Origin: Paenibacillus ehimensis NBRC 15659
Lineage (GTDB): Bacteria > Bacillota > Bacilli > Paenibacillales > NBRC-103111
Assembly: GCF_004000785.1 (NCBI RefSeq)
Contig: NZ_BILX01000004.1
Coordinates: 124,001 to 188,000 of the forward strand
Length of the DNA stretch: 64,000 bases
Reading direction: 5' to 3'
Shown here in pieces: positions 33,803-42,601 of this stretch. How positions within the stretch are numbered: position 1 is the first letter of the stretch; every line of letters begins with the position of its first letter. Under the pieces are notes generated by a model. The model worked only from the letters and a program-made list of their open reading frames with translations. It did no database searches and was not told the DNA's origin. The translations under genes were made by a program, and so were the position numbers.

Positions 33803-34714
33803 TTAACCCGCATGCTCTTCGTAGGACCACTCCTTCGCATGTCTTAGCGTAATTTCGATAAACGCGGCCAAAGCCGGGGAGAGCCATTTGTTTTTATGAT
33901 AAATCATTTGCGAGAACAGCTTGTTAAAGCTTCCTTCGACGGGAATGAGCTTCAGCTTATGCTCCCGCAGCTCTTCCATTACGGCCAGCAGGGGCAGGCA
34001 GGCGAATCCTAAGCCGCTGGCGACGCAGCGTTTCATCGCTTCGATGCTCCAGAGCTCCATAATGTGCGACGGGGTGATGTGCCGGTCTCGCAAATACTCT
34101 TCAAACATCGTCCGGTAGCTGCAGTCCCGCTCGTTGGCAATGAGGCACTCTTCCAGCGTCCGGTTGTGATAACGGCTGTCCAAGGCGGAGATCGGGTGGT
34201 CGGGACTTCCGACGACGACAATCGGCTCTTCCGCCAAGGAATGAACGACCAGATCGGATTCCTGAAGCTCCGGGAGGATGAGAAAGGCGACATCCGCGTC
34301 CCCGGTAAGCAGCGCTCGTTTGTTGGTCCGGCAGGTCGCGTTGCTCAGCTTGATGCTGACATGCGGGAATTGTTTTCGATACTCGCTTAAAATCGGCTCC
34401 AGACGATAGACGGTCAGCGATTCCGGGGCGGCGATCCGCAGCTCTCCTTTCAACTCTCCCGTTTCGTTGGCCATATTTTCGATTTTCTCATACGTTTTCA
34501 GCATTTCCTGCGAATACTGCAGAAGGCGGCTTCCGGTCTCCGTCAGACGAATTTTTCGTTCCAGCCGTTCGAACAAAGGGGCGCCCAAATGGGCTTCCAG
34601 CGCTTGAATGTGCGAGGTGACGGTAGATTGGGTGTATCCCAATTGCTCTGCCGCATGAGTGAAGCTGCCGCACTCGATAATTTTTTTGAACGTGACAAAA
34701 TGACGTATTTCCAT
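33803..34714 (-). CDS. LysR-family transcriptional regulator
   Basis: A 303-residue LysR protein: N-terminal winged helix (EIRHFVTFKKIIECGSFTHAAEQLGYTQSTVTSHIQALE, read across its helices) and a periplasmic-binding-like effector domain. The HTH has the typical sequence AAEQLGYTQSTVTSHI. It is divergent from an MFS transporter across 161 nt and probably activates it. The terminator of the eut operon separates it from the eut genes, so a role in ethanolamine metabolism is not indicated. Confidence 0.93.
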   Translation of the reverse strand: MEIRHFVTFKKIIECGSFTHAAEQLGYTQSTVTSHIQALEAHLGAPLFERLERKIRLTETGSRLLQYSQEMLKTYEKIENMANETGELKGELRIAAPESLTVYRLEPILSEYRKQFPHVSIKLSNATCRTNKRALLTGDADVAFLILPELQESDLVVHSLAEEPIVVVGSPDHPISALDSRYHNRTLEECLIANERDCSYRTMFEEYLRDRHITPSHIMELWSIEAMKRCVASGLGFACLPLLAVMEELREHKLKLIPVEGSFNKLFSQMIYHKNKWLSPALAAFIEITLRHAKEWSYEEHAG

Positions 34715-34805
34715 GGTTACACCAGCCTTACGGAAAGTTCTGGTCCCATCCTATCATAAAAATCAATGGATAGGTTCAATAATTTCAATTTTACCGATGA
34801 CGCTA

Positions 34806-34824
34806 ATTATCGTATCGTAATAAT
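34806..34824. promoter_or_regulatory. Candidate LysR-type box
   Basis: ATTAT-N9-ATAAT, an interrupted dyad containing the T-N11-A pattern of LysR operators, in the intergenic region between the LysR gene and the divergent MFS gene. Confidence 0.35.
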
Positions 34825-34875
34825 ACCCTGCAAAGGAGCTGGCGGCAGAACGCATTTGGTTGACAAGGAGGGAAA

Positions 34876-36153
34876 ATGATGGTGAAAAGCGGATCGGGGC
34901 CATCCAAAATATATTATGGGTGGATCGTTGTGTTAATCGTATTTGTAACTTTGCTGATATCGGCGGGAATCCGTTCCGTCCCGAGCCTGTTTATGCTTCC
35001 TTTTCAGGAGGAGTTTGGCTGGAGCCGTTCCGATATATCGACGGTCGTAGCGACCAATATTCTCTTGTACGGTTTAATCGGGCCTTTTGCGGCGGCATGG
35101 ATGGAGAAGCTGGGGATTCGCCGGACGATGGCGGTCTCGCTGCTGCTTCTGGCCGGGAGCCTGTCCTTGACTCCCTTCATGACTTCTTTGTGGCAGTTTG
35201 AGCTTGTATGGGGGATCGTGGCGGGCATCGGAACGGGTACACTCGCCAATGTGCTTGGCGTAACGGTAGCCAACCGGTGGTTTGTCAAACGAAAAGGGTT
35301 AGTCGTTGGGATGCTTACCGCAAGCGCGGCTACGGGACAGCTGCTGTTCCTGCCTTTGCTTGCCAAAATCACGGAAGAGCTCGGCTGGCGGTATTCCGCT
35401 TATGCGGCGGTGGCCGTCCTTCTGGTATTGCTGCCGGTTGTCGTCATCTGGATGCGGAATCATCCGTATGAGGTGGGCTCCGCTCCTTATGGCGAGGAGC
35501 AATTGGTGAAGCCGAGTCCGTTTCGCGGGAACTTGTTCCTGGAGCCGCTGATCTCGCTTCGTTTGGCTTCCCGCAGCTTCACCTTTTGGCTGCTGGCGGG
35601 CACGTTCTTTTTCTGCGGCTTCACGACGAACGGGTTAATCGGGACGCATCTGATCCCCGCCTGCGGCGATTTCGATATTTCGATGGTAACCGGTGCCGGA
35701 CTGCTCGCGCTGATGGGCGTTTTTGATCTGATCGGCACCACGTTGTCCGGCTGGCTTTCCGACCGCTTCGACAACCGGTGGCTTCTGTTCTGGTATTACG
35801 CACTCCGGGGTCTTTCGCTTATTTACTTGCCGCAGGCCTTGGGGCTGGGTCCGACGCATCTGCTTGTGTTCGCCGTATTTTACGGCCTCGATTGGATCGC
35901 GACCGTCCCGCCGACGGTGAAGCTTACGACGGATGCTTTCGGTAAAGAACGCGCAGGCATGATTTTCGGCTGGGTTGTGGTCGCCCACCAGATCGGCGCG
36001 TCGACGGCCGCTTATTCGGCGGGTGTTTTGCGCGATTGGCTGGGCAGCTATACGCTGACGTTTATGTTGGCGGGCGTGACCTGCTTCATCGCCGCTTTCA
36101 TGTCCGTCAGGATTCAAGCCGCCGGCCGGCGGAACGTCGCTGCGGCCGGCTGA
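34876..36153 (+). CDS. MFS transporter
   Basis: A 425-residue major-facilitator protein with 12 predicted TM helices and a long cytoplasmic loop near residue 205. It starts with a short basic tail and then YYGWIVVLIVFVTLLISAGIRSVPSLF, similar to the oxalate/formate antiporter-like (OFA) and monocarboxylate branch, and has the MFS loop motif GWLSDRFDNRW between TM8 and TM9. AAGGAGGGAAA precedes the ATG. The substrate is unknown; the divergent LysR gene is its probable regulator. Confidence 0.88.
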   Translation: MMVKSGSGPSKIYYGWIVVLIVFVTLLISAGIRSVPSLFMLPFQEEFGWSRSDISTVVATNILLYGLIGPFAAAWMEKLGIRRTMAVSLLLLAGSLSLTPFMTSLWQFELVWGIVAGIGTGTLANVLGVTVANRWFVKRKGLVVGMLTASAATGQLLFLPLLAKITEELGWRYSAYAAVAVLLVLLPVVVIWMRNHPYEVGSAPYGEEQLVKPSPFRGNLFLEPLISLRLASRSFTFWLLAGTFFFCGFTTNGLIGTHLIPACGDFDISMVTGAGLLALMGVFDLIGTTLSGWLSDRFDNRWLLFWYYALRGLSLIYLPQALGLGPTHLLVFAVFYGLDWIATVPPTVKLTTDAFGKERAGMIFGWVVVAHQIGASTAAYSAGVLRDWLGSYTLTFMLAGVTCFIAAFMSVRIQAAGRRNVAAAG

Positions 36154-36196
36154 CGATGCTGCCGCCGGTGTAAACGCCGGGCACAGCAAGTCCGGT

Positions 36197-36754
36197 TCAG
36201 AGCAGCAAGCCTTGCTCCAATTTGCCGACCATGGTTTCGATCCATTGCAGTTCGGCTTCCAGCCGCGCCGAGAAGAGCCGTAAATTTTCGCTTAAATAAT
36301 GCGGAGAATTGGCGGGAAAAAGGTTGAAATCCGCGGTCGCTTTATAGCTCTCGATATCGGCGCGGAGCAGGTTGATCCGATGGCGGAAGGCGCCGAGCAG
36401 ATGATCCTTGGAAATGCGGCTCATGAACATCAGCGCGATGTGGAACGAATCGAACCCCGGCTTGTATTCCCATATGGCCTTATCCAGCAGCCGTTCGAAT
36501 TCCTGCCTTCCCTTATCGGTTAATTGATAAGCGATTCGGGCAGGTCCTTTTTTATTTTCGATGGTTTTCTCGGAAGTGGTCGTTTCCACAAGCCCTTCGG
36601 AAGCCATTTTATTCAGCGCAAAATAAATGGACCCGTACGCGATGTTCGCCCACTTGTCGGCATGCCAAACTTCCAGTTCCTTGCGTACGTCGTAGCCGTG
36701 AATCGGTTGACGTTTAAGCAGAACGCCCAGAATGAGCAGACGGGTTGACGACAT
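36197..36754 (-). CDS. PadR-family transcriptional regulator
   Basis: A 185-residue PadR-type regulator: winged helix beginning MSSTRLLILGVLLKRQPIHGYDVRKELE, with YGSIYFALNKMASEGLVE as the recognition part, followed by a C-terminal dimerisation coiled coil. GGAGGG lies at the right distance before the ATG at 36754, so the longer frame is not used. PadR proteins usually repress genes for phenolic acid or drug responses. The target here is not obvious, because the nearest gene is an MFS transporter that converges with it and has its own LysR regulator. Confidence 0.9.
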   Translation of the reverse strand: MSSTRLLILGVLLKRQPIHGYDVRKELEVWHADKWANIAYGSIYFALNKMASEGLVETTTSEKTIENKKGPARIAYQLTDKGRQEFERLLDKAIWEYKPGFDSFHIALMFMSRISKDHLLGAFRHRINLLRADIESYKATADFNLFPANSPHYLSENLRLFSARLEAELQWIETMVGKLEQGLLL

Positions 36755-37139
36755 GATGTTTCCCTCCGGAATGGATATGGTTGAACTATACTTATTAATC
36801 ATATTGCAAAAATCACCATTATGCAAAAATTTTCCAAACTTGAATCCTTGAAGGCCGGAGCGCGTTCATAGGCAGGCATTCGCTGGAGGGGGCGGCATCG
36901 AAGGCCGAAAATCCGCTTGGCTACGCAGTGGCGAGAGAAAAAGAGATCGCGGGACTTGGAAGCGCTTTACAAGGAGGCGGCACGGCGAGACGATCGTTTG
37001 GGATGCGGGAGCAGTGGCATATTCCGGGGCAGTTTTGGCTGGCCGTCGGTCAATTTATAGACGCAAGTGCTGCCCCCTCAAGGGCGGCTGACGCTTGTTC
37101 GGCGCGGTGCGGAGGGAGCAGCCTTTTGTTTTTGCGACC
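36755..37139. other. Intergenic stretch without a supported gene
   Basis: The left part (36755-36840) is AT-rich and should hold the minus-strand promoter of the PadR gene. The rest is GC-rich. A plus-strand frame around 36900-37045 reads plausibly protein-like (a run containing SRDLEALYKEAARRDD) but has no start or ribosome site and may be a decayed gene remnant. Near 37067-37127, GCTGCCCCCT pairs with AGGGAGCAGC and is followed by TTTTGTTTTT, a terminator-like structure on the plus strand. Confidence 0.4.
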
Positions 37140-38441
37140 TTATCGTTTGATGCCGTGCCGCTTCTCCAGATGCTCCGCGTGGGTGCGCAAATACGAGTGC
37201 GGCCCGAAAAACTTGTCGTAATAGTCCAAATCGAGATGATGCGTCTGCAAATACATCAGCGAGTACACGGAGGGCACCGTCGCCGGGAATTTGCCGAACG
37301 TGTCGTACACATACTGCGCGATATGCGCCACGGCAGCCCGGAACTGCTCATCGTGCGCCTGCGCGCTGCTTCTTACTTTGCGCGGGTCTTTCCACGGGCC
37401 CGGCGTGTCCGGATGGAACGGGCCGTTCGGGCCGAACTTTCGCTCGCAGAACGCGTCGACGGCGGTGCGCATGTCTTTGAAGTGAGGCGGCGTGTACGAG
37501 ACGAATACGCCTTCGAGCCCGGTCGGATTCGGCAGCGGCCAGCGCTCGTCCGTATCGTACCGGAAGCCGAGTCCGGGCACCTCAGGGTCGCCGCTTGCGC
37601 CCAGCACCGTCAGCCGGTCGATGCCGTCGAACATCCAGCCACCAAGCCCAAGCGCCTGCTGCATCAGCATGCCCGCATAGGTGGCCGTAGACAATTCGGC
37701 CGACAATTCGGCCAGCGAATATTGGTCAAGGAACGTCAGGGGCAGCGGATTTTCCACGTCGATGATATCGGCAAATTTCTCGAGTCCCGGGATTTTCCGA
37801 TTGTTGACGTCGTCGTAGATGCTCAGCCCGTTCTGCACGTAGAAGCACAGATTGGCAATCGTATGCTGCGCCAGATCGCCGACGGGAAACGCGAGGAACG
37901 TGCCGGGCCGGTTGGCGACCCAGGAATTGTGTCCCTCCATGTATGGCTCGTAGTTCGGAATGTGCAACCGCTTGTCCGAAATTTTGCGGATGCGCTTTTT
38001 GTACTTGTCGATGAGCTCGGCGATGCTGTGTCTGCCGTCTTCGTTACGCTCCGCTTCCGGCTTGGCGTCTCTCGTCTGGAAAATATACGTTCCCGTATCG
38101 TCCGTGAAAAAAATTTCCGACGTATGGAAGCCGGCGGCCGAAGGGAACGTCCTTCCCGAAGCCGATCCGGAATAATTGGACAAATGCGGCTTATACCGGT
38201 CGTGCCGGGTGACGGAATGGTGCCATCCGGTGACGCCCCCGACCGCAAGCAATATGAGCAGCTTTTCAAGATTGTCGAGCGGCAGCGGCTCGTGCCCGGA
38301 TTTATAGGCGAGCGATCCGTCCGGAATTTCCGCTCCCCGGAAAAAACGCCGGGAACGGCGGCCGAACAGCGCTTCGACCAAGGGAAACTCGGCGATTTCC
38401 TTTAACCATTGCTCGTCGATTTCGATGTTGTCCAGCGACAT
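37140..38441 (-). CDS. Uncharacterised protein with nitroreductase-like features
   Basis: A 433-residue cytosolic protein I do not recognise with certainty. It contains FPLVEALFGRRSRRFFRGAEIPDG and LDNLEKLLILLAVGGVTGWH near the start, similar to the RRSxRxF and LLxxAxG elements of nitroreductase/SagB-like flavoproteins, and ATYAGMLMQQALGLGGWMFDG later, which resembles their second FMN-binding half. The C-terminal 120 residues (WPLPNPTGLEGVFVSYTPPHFKD onward) are unfamiliar. A GGAGGG site precedes the ATG at 38441. The gene stands alone on the minus strand. Confidence 0.55.
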   Translation of the reverse strand: MSLDNIEIDEQWLKEIAEFPLVEALFGRRSRRFFRGAEIPDGSLAYKSGHEPLPLDNLEKLLILLAVGGVTGWHHSVTRHDRYKPHLSNYSGSASGRTFPSAAGFHTSEIFFTDDTGTYIFQTRDAKPEAERNEDGRHSIAELIDKYKKRIRKISDKRLHIPNYEPYMEGHNSWVANRPGTFLAFPVGDLAQHTIANLCFYVQNGLSIYDDVNNRKIPGLEKFADIIDVENPLPLTFLDQYSLAELSAELSTATYAGMLMQQALGLGGWMFDGIDRLTVLGASGDPEVPGLGFRYDTDERWPLPNPTGLEGVFVSYTPPHFKDMRTAVDAFCERKFGPNGPFHPDTPGPWKDPRKVRSSAQAHDEQFRAAVAHIAQYVYDTFGKFPATVPSVYSLMYLQTHHLDLDYYDKFFGPHSYLRTHAEHLEKRHGIKR

Positions 38442-38682
38442 GCTAATCCCTCCGCAGCAGATGAAATAAATGCGATCATAAAAAAAGATATCCATAGTAC
38501 CAGGCGCCGAAAGCGGAACAAGCTTCGAAGGCATAGCACGATGATATCTCTCCAGTGGACTGGTCGATGATTAATAATTACGATGGAAATACTCGGAATA
38601 TGAATCATATGTATCATAATCCGGGCTTGTTTTCGTTGTCAATGCCAAATTTGTCATATAAACTTTCACGGCAAAGGCGGAC

Positions 38683-38711
38683 TAAAAAGCAGCCGCTTTC
38701 TCGGAAGCGGC
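38683..38711 (-). terminator. Terminator after the membrane-protein gene
   Basis: On the minus strand GCCGCTT and AAGCGGC form a perfect 7-bp stem, followed by TGCTTTTTAG. It lies about 25 nt after the stop codon of the gene at 38734-39420. Confidence 0.75.
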
Positions 38712-38733
38712 GTTTCTTCGACGTTGCGGGCGG

Positions 38734-39420
38734 TTAAAAGCTTATTTTTTCGACAAAATCAAAAACGATAGAGCAGATGAACAGCGCGGTCAGGAGGACA
38801 ACGAAAAGCAGGTAAAGCATCGTGCTTCGTTTCAAAGCGGACGGCGAAACCCCAGAAGCCTGCGCGTAGTGAGCGGCCGTTAGGCCGGACAGAAGGCCCA
38901 TCATGAGGAACCACGGTTCGTAAACCAGGAGATCCCATAAAGCCATGTCGTGCAAATCCATGTCGATCCAGTACTGCTCCGGCAGATGGATATCGATGAC
39001 ACTGGCCAGAAAAAGGGCTCTCGTCACGATGCCGGCCGCTCCATGCGCAAGCAAGAACGCCGTGCAGAGAAGCGTGGGGATTAAAACAACCGCTCGGGGG
39101 ATCGGTTTCCCCGCAATCCACGGCATCCATGCCGGGACGATTCGTCCCCATGGCTTGACGAGTCCAAGCAGGATAAATCCGCAAATGAGAATCAATACGC
39201 CCATAATGTAGCTTGCCATATACAACCCCGTTTCAGGGCTTCTGGGTTGACCCGACAAGCCTATAGTTCCGCCGGCCGCTTGATAGAACCGGACGAACAC
39301 CGCATAGAGGAACGCCCAAACGCAGCCGGCGTAAGCAGGCCATACCGATCTCTTGGTGAAGCTCTCGAAGGCGCTCCATCTTGGGGATGACGTCATGTCA
39401 TTCATTGTGATTTGCTGCAT
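38734..39420 (-). CDS. Multi-pass membrane protein of unknown function
   Basis: A 228-residue protein with about six hydrophobic segments (near residues 28-48, 66-90, 107-128, 133-150, 160-180 and 200-220). An aromatic- and acid-rich external loop contains IHLPEQYWIDMDLHDMALWD. It carries no recognisable catalytic motif. AAAGGAG precedes the ATG. I recognise no family with confidence, and the neighbours do not reveal a function. Confidence 0.6.
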   Translation of the reverse strand: MQQITMNDMTSSPRWSAFESFTKRSVWPAYAGCVWAFLYAVFVRFYQAAGGTIGLSGQPRSPETGLYMASYIMGVLILICGFILLGLVKPWGRIVPAWMPWIAGKPIPRAVVLIPTLLCTAFLLAHGAAGIVTRALFLASVIDIHLPEQYWIDMDLHDMALWDLLVYEPWFLMMGLLSGLTAAHYAQASGVSPSALKRSTMLYLLFVVLLTALFICSIVFDFVEKISF

Positions 39421-39673
39421 GGTTGCAGGCTCCTTTCTTCTTCGGCCAGGCGTATGCTAAGGCTTCCCGGCCCGCGAATCTCAGATCTTTCGATGGCGAC
39501 ATCTTGATGATACATCGGAGAAACCGGTTTGTGACGCGTCTGCAGATCTGTTCGCCGACAGGTCCGAAGGTCCGTTTTACGAACGGGAAAATGGGGGAGC
39601 GATTCTGACCGCAGCAATGCGGGGGGGAGTCCGTTTCAAGCAAAAGAGGAATGATCGGGGTGTTAAAATGATA
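39421..39673. other. Intergenic stretch upstream of the peptide operon
   Basis: This region separates the divergent membrane-protein gene and the peptide-utilisation operon. No ORF with a ribosome site is visible. It should include the minus-strand promoter of the membrane-protein gene, but I find no convincing -35/-10 pair. Confidence 0.4.
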
Positions 39674-39703
39674 TTGACCGGAAGTTGACAGCTGTGCTAG
39701 TAT
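39674..39703 (+). promoter_or_regulatory. Promoter of the peptide-utilisation operon
   Basis: TTGACC (39674-39679) and TAGTAT (39698-39703) with an 18-nt spacer; TGC directly before the -10 makes it an extended -10 promoter. An overlapping TTGACA at 39685-39690 is a possible second -35. Confidence 0.6.
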
Positions 39704-39763
39704 GGATTTCAAAATAACCGACTAAATCGATTGGAATTTAAAAAAAGCGACCGGACCACCGGA

Positions 39764-39804
39764 GATGTAGTTTGCGCCCATAGGGCGAGCTGCATCTTTT
39801 TTTT
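39764..39804 (+). terminator. Leader terminator (possible attenuator) before the P1 peptidase gene
   Basis: GATGTAG (39764-39770) pairs with CTGCATC (39790-39796) with an inner CGCCC/GGGCG stem, followed by eight T residues. It lies between the promoter and the first gene, 40 nt before the ATG, so the operon needs read-through or antitermination. A short CCGG-ACCA-CCGG hairpin precedes it. Confidence 0.75.
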
Positions 39805-39843
39805 GTGCTTTTTTTGTTCTCGAGATGTCTTGGAGGCGATGGA

Positions 39844-40842
39844 ATGACAACGGCGGGTTCGCTTGTGGATGTACCCGGCACGAAGGTGGGACATGCGCAT
39901 GATCCCCGGGCATGGACGGGCTGCACGGCCATTGTATGGGAGAAAGGCGCGCTGTGCAGCATCGATGTGCGCGGCTCGGCGCCCGGCACGCGGGAGACCG
40001 ATTTGCTGGACCCTACCTGCCTGGTGGACCGCGTGCACGCAGTCTGCCTTAGCGGAGGCTCAGGCTTCGGCCTGGACGCGGCGACGGGCGTAGCCGCCTA
40101 TTTGGAGGAGCGGGGCATCGGCGCCGACGTCGGCTATGGCATCGTGCCGATCGTCCCGGCCGCCGTGCTGTTCGATTTGTCCGTCGGCGATCCGAAAGTC
40201 CGGCCCGACAAGGCGATGGGCTATGCGGCGGCGAGCCGCGCCACGGACGCTCCGGTACAGGAGGGCAATGTCGGCGCAGGCTGCGGCGCTTCCGTCGGGA
40301 AGATCGGCGGATTCGCCAAAGCGATGAAGTCCGGACTCGGCTCGGCCTCCGTACGGCTGCCCGGCGGGCTGGTGATCGGGGCAGTCGTCGCCGTGAACGC
40401 GCTTGGCGAAGTACGGGACCCCGCGACCCGCGAAGTGTTGGCTGGACCGCTGAATCCGGATGGCCTTCTGGAGGACAGCCATGAGCTGCTGATCCGCCAG
40501 CCCTTCTCGTTCACCGGGGTGCCGAAGGGCACCAACACGACGCTGGCCGTCGTCGCGAGCAACGCGAATTTGACGAAAGCCGAGCTCAAGAAGGTGGCCG
40601 AGATGACGCACGACGGATTCGCCCGCACGATTTATCCGGTACATACGATGTACGACGGCGATGCCGTATTCGCCGCTTCGACCGGCGGGGTGGACGCTTC
40701 GGTCGACGTCGTCGGCGCGGTGTCGGCACAGGTGGTGGCGGAAGCGATCGCGCGCGCCGTCCGGTCGGCGGAGAGCGGAGGCGGCTTGCCGGCGCACCGC
40801 GATCTTAAAAACGTACGGCAGGGAGACGGAAGCAAGCCATGA
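39844..40842 (+). CDS. P1 family (S58/DmpA-like) aminopeptidase
   Basis: A 332-residue Ntn-type hydrolase of the DmpA/beta-aminopeptidase family. Visible motifs are VGHAHDPRAWTGCTAIVWEKGA near the start, LSGGSGFGLDAATGVAAYLEERG, GNVGAGCGASVGK and the self-cleavage region GTNTTLAVVASN near residues 229-240, where the chain is cut to expose the nucleophile. Members cleave N-terminal residues of L-, D- or beta-peptides. TTGGAGGCGATGG precedes the ATG. The stop overlaps the next start as ATGA, so it is coupled to the CocE hydrolase in a peptide-utilisation operon. Confidence 0.88.
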   Translation: MTTAGSLVDVPGTKVGHAHDPRAWTGCTAIVWEKGALCSIDVRGSAPGTRETDLLDPTCLVDRVHAVCLSGGSGFGLDAATGVAAYLEERGIGADVGYGIVPIVPAAVLFDLSVGDPKVRPDKAMGYAAASRATDAPVQEGNVGAGCGASVGKIGGFAKAMKSGLGSASVRLPGGLVIGAVVAVNALGEVRDPATREVLAGPLNPDGLLEDSHELLIRQPFSFTGVPKGTNTTLAVVASNANLTKAELKKVAEMTHDGFARTIYPVHTMYDGDAVFAASTGGVDASVDVVGAVSAQVVAEAIARAVRSAESGGGLPAHRDLKNVRQGDGSKP

Positions 40843-42581
40843 CCAATCGAATACCGATCGATAAAATCATCACCGAAAAAAATGTTCCCGTGCCGATGCG
40901 CGACGGCGTAACGTTATATGCCGATATTTACCGGCCGGATTCATCGGAGCGGCATCCCGTGCTGCTGATGCGGACGCCGTACAATAAGGCCGACGCACAG
41001 ACGATGAATTATGCGCATCCATCTTGGTACGCGCAGCACGGCTATGTCGTGATCGTGCAGGATACCCGCGGGCGGTGGGAATCGGAAGGCGAATTTCAGC
41101 CTTACCGGACGGAGACGGAAGACGGGTACGACACGATCGAATGGGCGGCGGGGCTGCCCTATGCGATCCCGAAAATCGGGATGTACGGCTTCTCGTACGC
41201 TGCCGCCGTGCAGTGGCTGGCTGCGGTCGGCCGGCCTCCGCATTTGACCTGTATCGCGCCTGCAATGATCGGGTCCGACTCGTATCAAGGGAAAACGTAC
41301 CGCAGCGGCGCGTTCGCCTTGGCCAGCATACAATCGTGGGTGCTGTTCGTCGCACAGGACACCGCTTTGCGGCAGGGCCGGACCGATTGGGCTGCTGAGC
41401 TTGCGGAAAATCTGGCCGGTATCCACGGGGTGTACCGTTCCCTGCCGCTGAAGCGGACGGCGGCGATCCGGGAGGAGCTGGCGCCTTATTATCGGGAATG
41501 GCTGGAGCATCCCGTCCGCGGGCCGTATTGGACAGCCCGCTCGTTGCGGGAGCGATACGGCGCAATTGAAGTGCCGGCGCTGCATGTCGGCGGCTGGTAC
41601 GATCTGTTCGTCGACGGCACGATTGAAAACTTTAACGGCGTGCGGGAACAGGGAGCGACGGCTCTGGCGCGGGATAACCAGTACTTGGTCGTGGAGCCGT
41701 GGTACCATATGCCGTGGTCGAGGTACGTGGGGGAGCTTGATTTCGGGCCGGAGGCGGCCAACCGGATCGACCGGCTGCAGCTCGAATGGTTCGCCCGCTG
41801 GCTGAAGGAAGACGCCTCGCAATGGAGCGGCGTCGCTCCGGTACAATATTTTGTCATGGGCGACAACCGCTGGAAGCAGTCGCAACAGTGGCCGCCGCAA
41901 CCTGCCGCCGGGACGCCCTTTTATTGGCGCAGCGCGAGCCGGGCCAACTCGGTGAGCGGAGACGGCGCGTTAAGCGCAGAGCCGCCCGAAGCCGAGCATC
42001 CGGACACGTTCGTCTACCATCCGTCGATTCCGGTGCCCGCGCTGGGGGGGCGATCTGGCGCCGTGCCGGAGCTGACGCCGATGGGGCCGAAAAACCAGCT
42101 GCCCGTTGAGGTGCGCAACGACGTCTTGGTTTACACATCGTCGGCGCTTGAGGAAGAGGTGGCCATCGAAGGAAACGTAACGGCCGTCCTGTATGCGGCG
42201 ACGACGGCGGAGGACACCGATTTTGTCGTGAAGCTGGTCGACGTTCATCCGGACGGCCGGGCCTACAACGTGGCGGAGGGGATCGTGCGAGCCAGCTTCC
42301 GCCATTCGCTGGAGCATCCGGAGCCGGTAACGCCGGGGCAAATTGTCCGATATGAAATTCCGCTCGGCCCGACGGCGATCGTGTTCCAGAAGCGTCATGC
42401 GATCCGCGTGGACGTAACCAGCTCGCTGTTCCCGACGTTCGACCGTCATCCGAACCGGTTTATGCCGCCGGGGGAAGCGACGGAGGCGGATTTCGCGACC
42501 GCGACGCAGACGATTTATCACGACCGGCTGCATCCTTCGCACGTGCTGCTGCCGGTCGTCAATACCATAGAGGAGCTTTGA
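40839..42581 (+). CDS. CocE/NonD-family hydrolase (X-Pro dipeptidyl-peptidase-like)
   Basis: A 580-residue serine hydrolase of the CocE/PepX/cephalosporin-acylase group: an alpha/beta-hydrolase domain with RDGVTLYADIYRP, the oxyanion-type DTRGRWESEG and nucleophile Ser119 in GMYGFSYAAA; a helical cap; and a C-terminal jelly-roll PepX_C domain (TDFVVKLVDVHPDGRAYNVAEGIVR). Members hydrolyse proline-containing dipeptides, beta-lactam side chains or esters. No signal peptide is present. Its position after a P1 peptidase and before a dipeptide transporter favours a peptide or amide substrate. Confidence 0.88.
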   Translation: MTNRIPIDKIITEKNVPVPMRDGVTLYADIYRPDSSERHPVLLMRTPYNKADAQTMNYAHPSWYAQHGYVVIVQDTRGRWESEGEFQPYRTETEDGYDTIEWAAGLPYAIPKIGMYGFSYAAAVQWLAAVGRPPHLTCIAPAMIGSDSYQGKTYRSGAFALASIQSWVLFVAQDTALRQGRTDWAAELAENLAGIHGVYRSLPLKRTAAIREELAPYYREWLEHPVRGPYWTARSLRERYGAIEVPALHVGGWYDLFVDGTIENFNGVREQGATALARDNQYLVVEPWYHMPWSRYVGELDFGPEAANRIDRLQLEWFARWLKEDASQWSGVAPVQYFVMGDNRWKQSQQWPPQPAAGTPFYWRSASRANSVSGDGALSAEPPEAEHPDTFVYHPSIPVPALGGRSGAVPELTPMGPKNQLPVEVRNDVLVYTSSALEEEVAIEGNVTAVLYAATTAEDTDFVVKLVDVHPDGRAYNVAEGIVRASFRHSLEHPEPVTPGQIVRYEIPLGPTAIVFQKRHAIRVDVTSSLFPTFDRHPNRFMPPGEATEADFATATQTIYHDRLHPSHVLLPVVNTIEEL

Positions 42582-42601
42582 TCCATCATCGGGAGGAACG
42601 C

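Noticed and set aside
36928-37221. A 97-codon plus-strand ORF
   Set aside because: It overlaps the coding end of the minus-strand gene, has no ribosome site and shows no recognisable domain.
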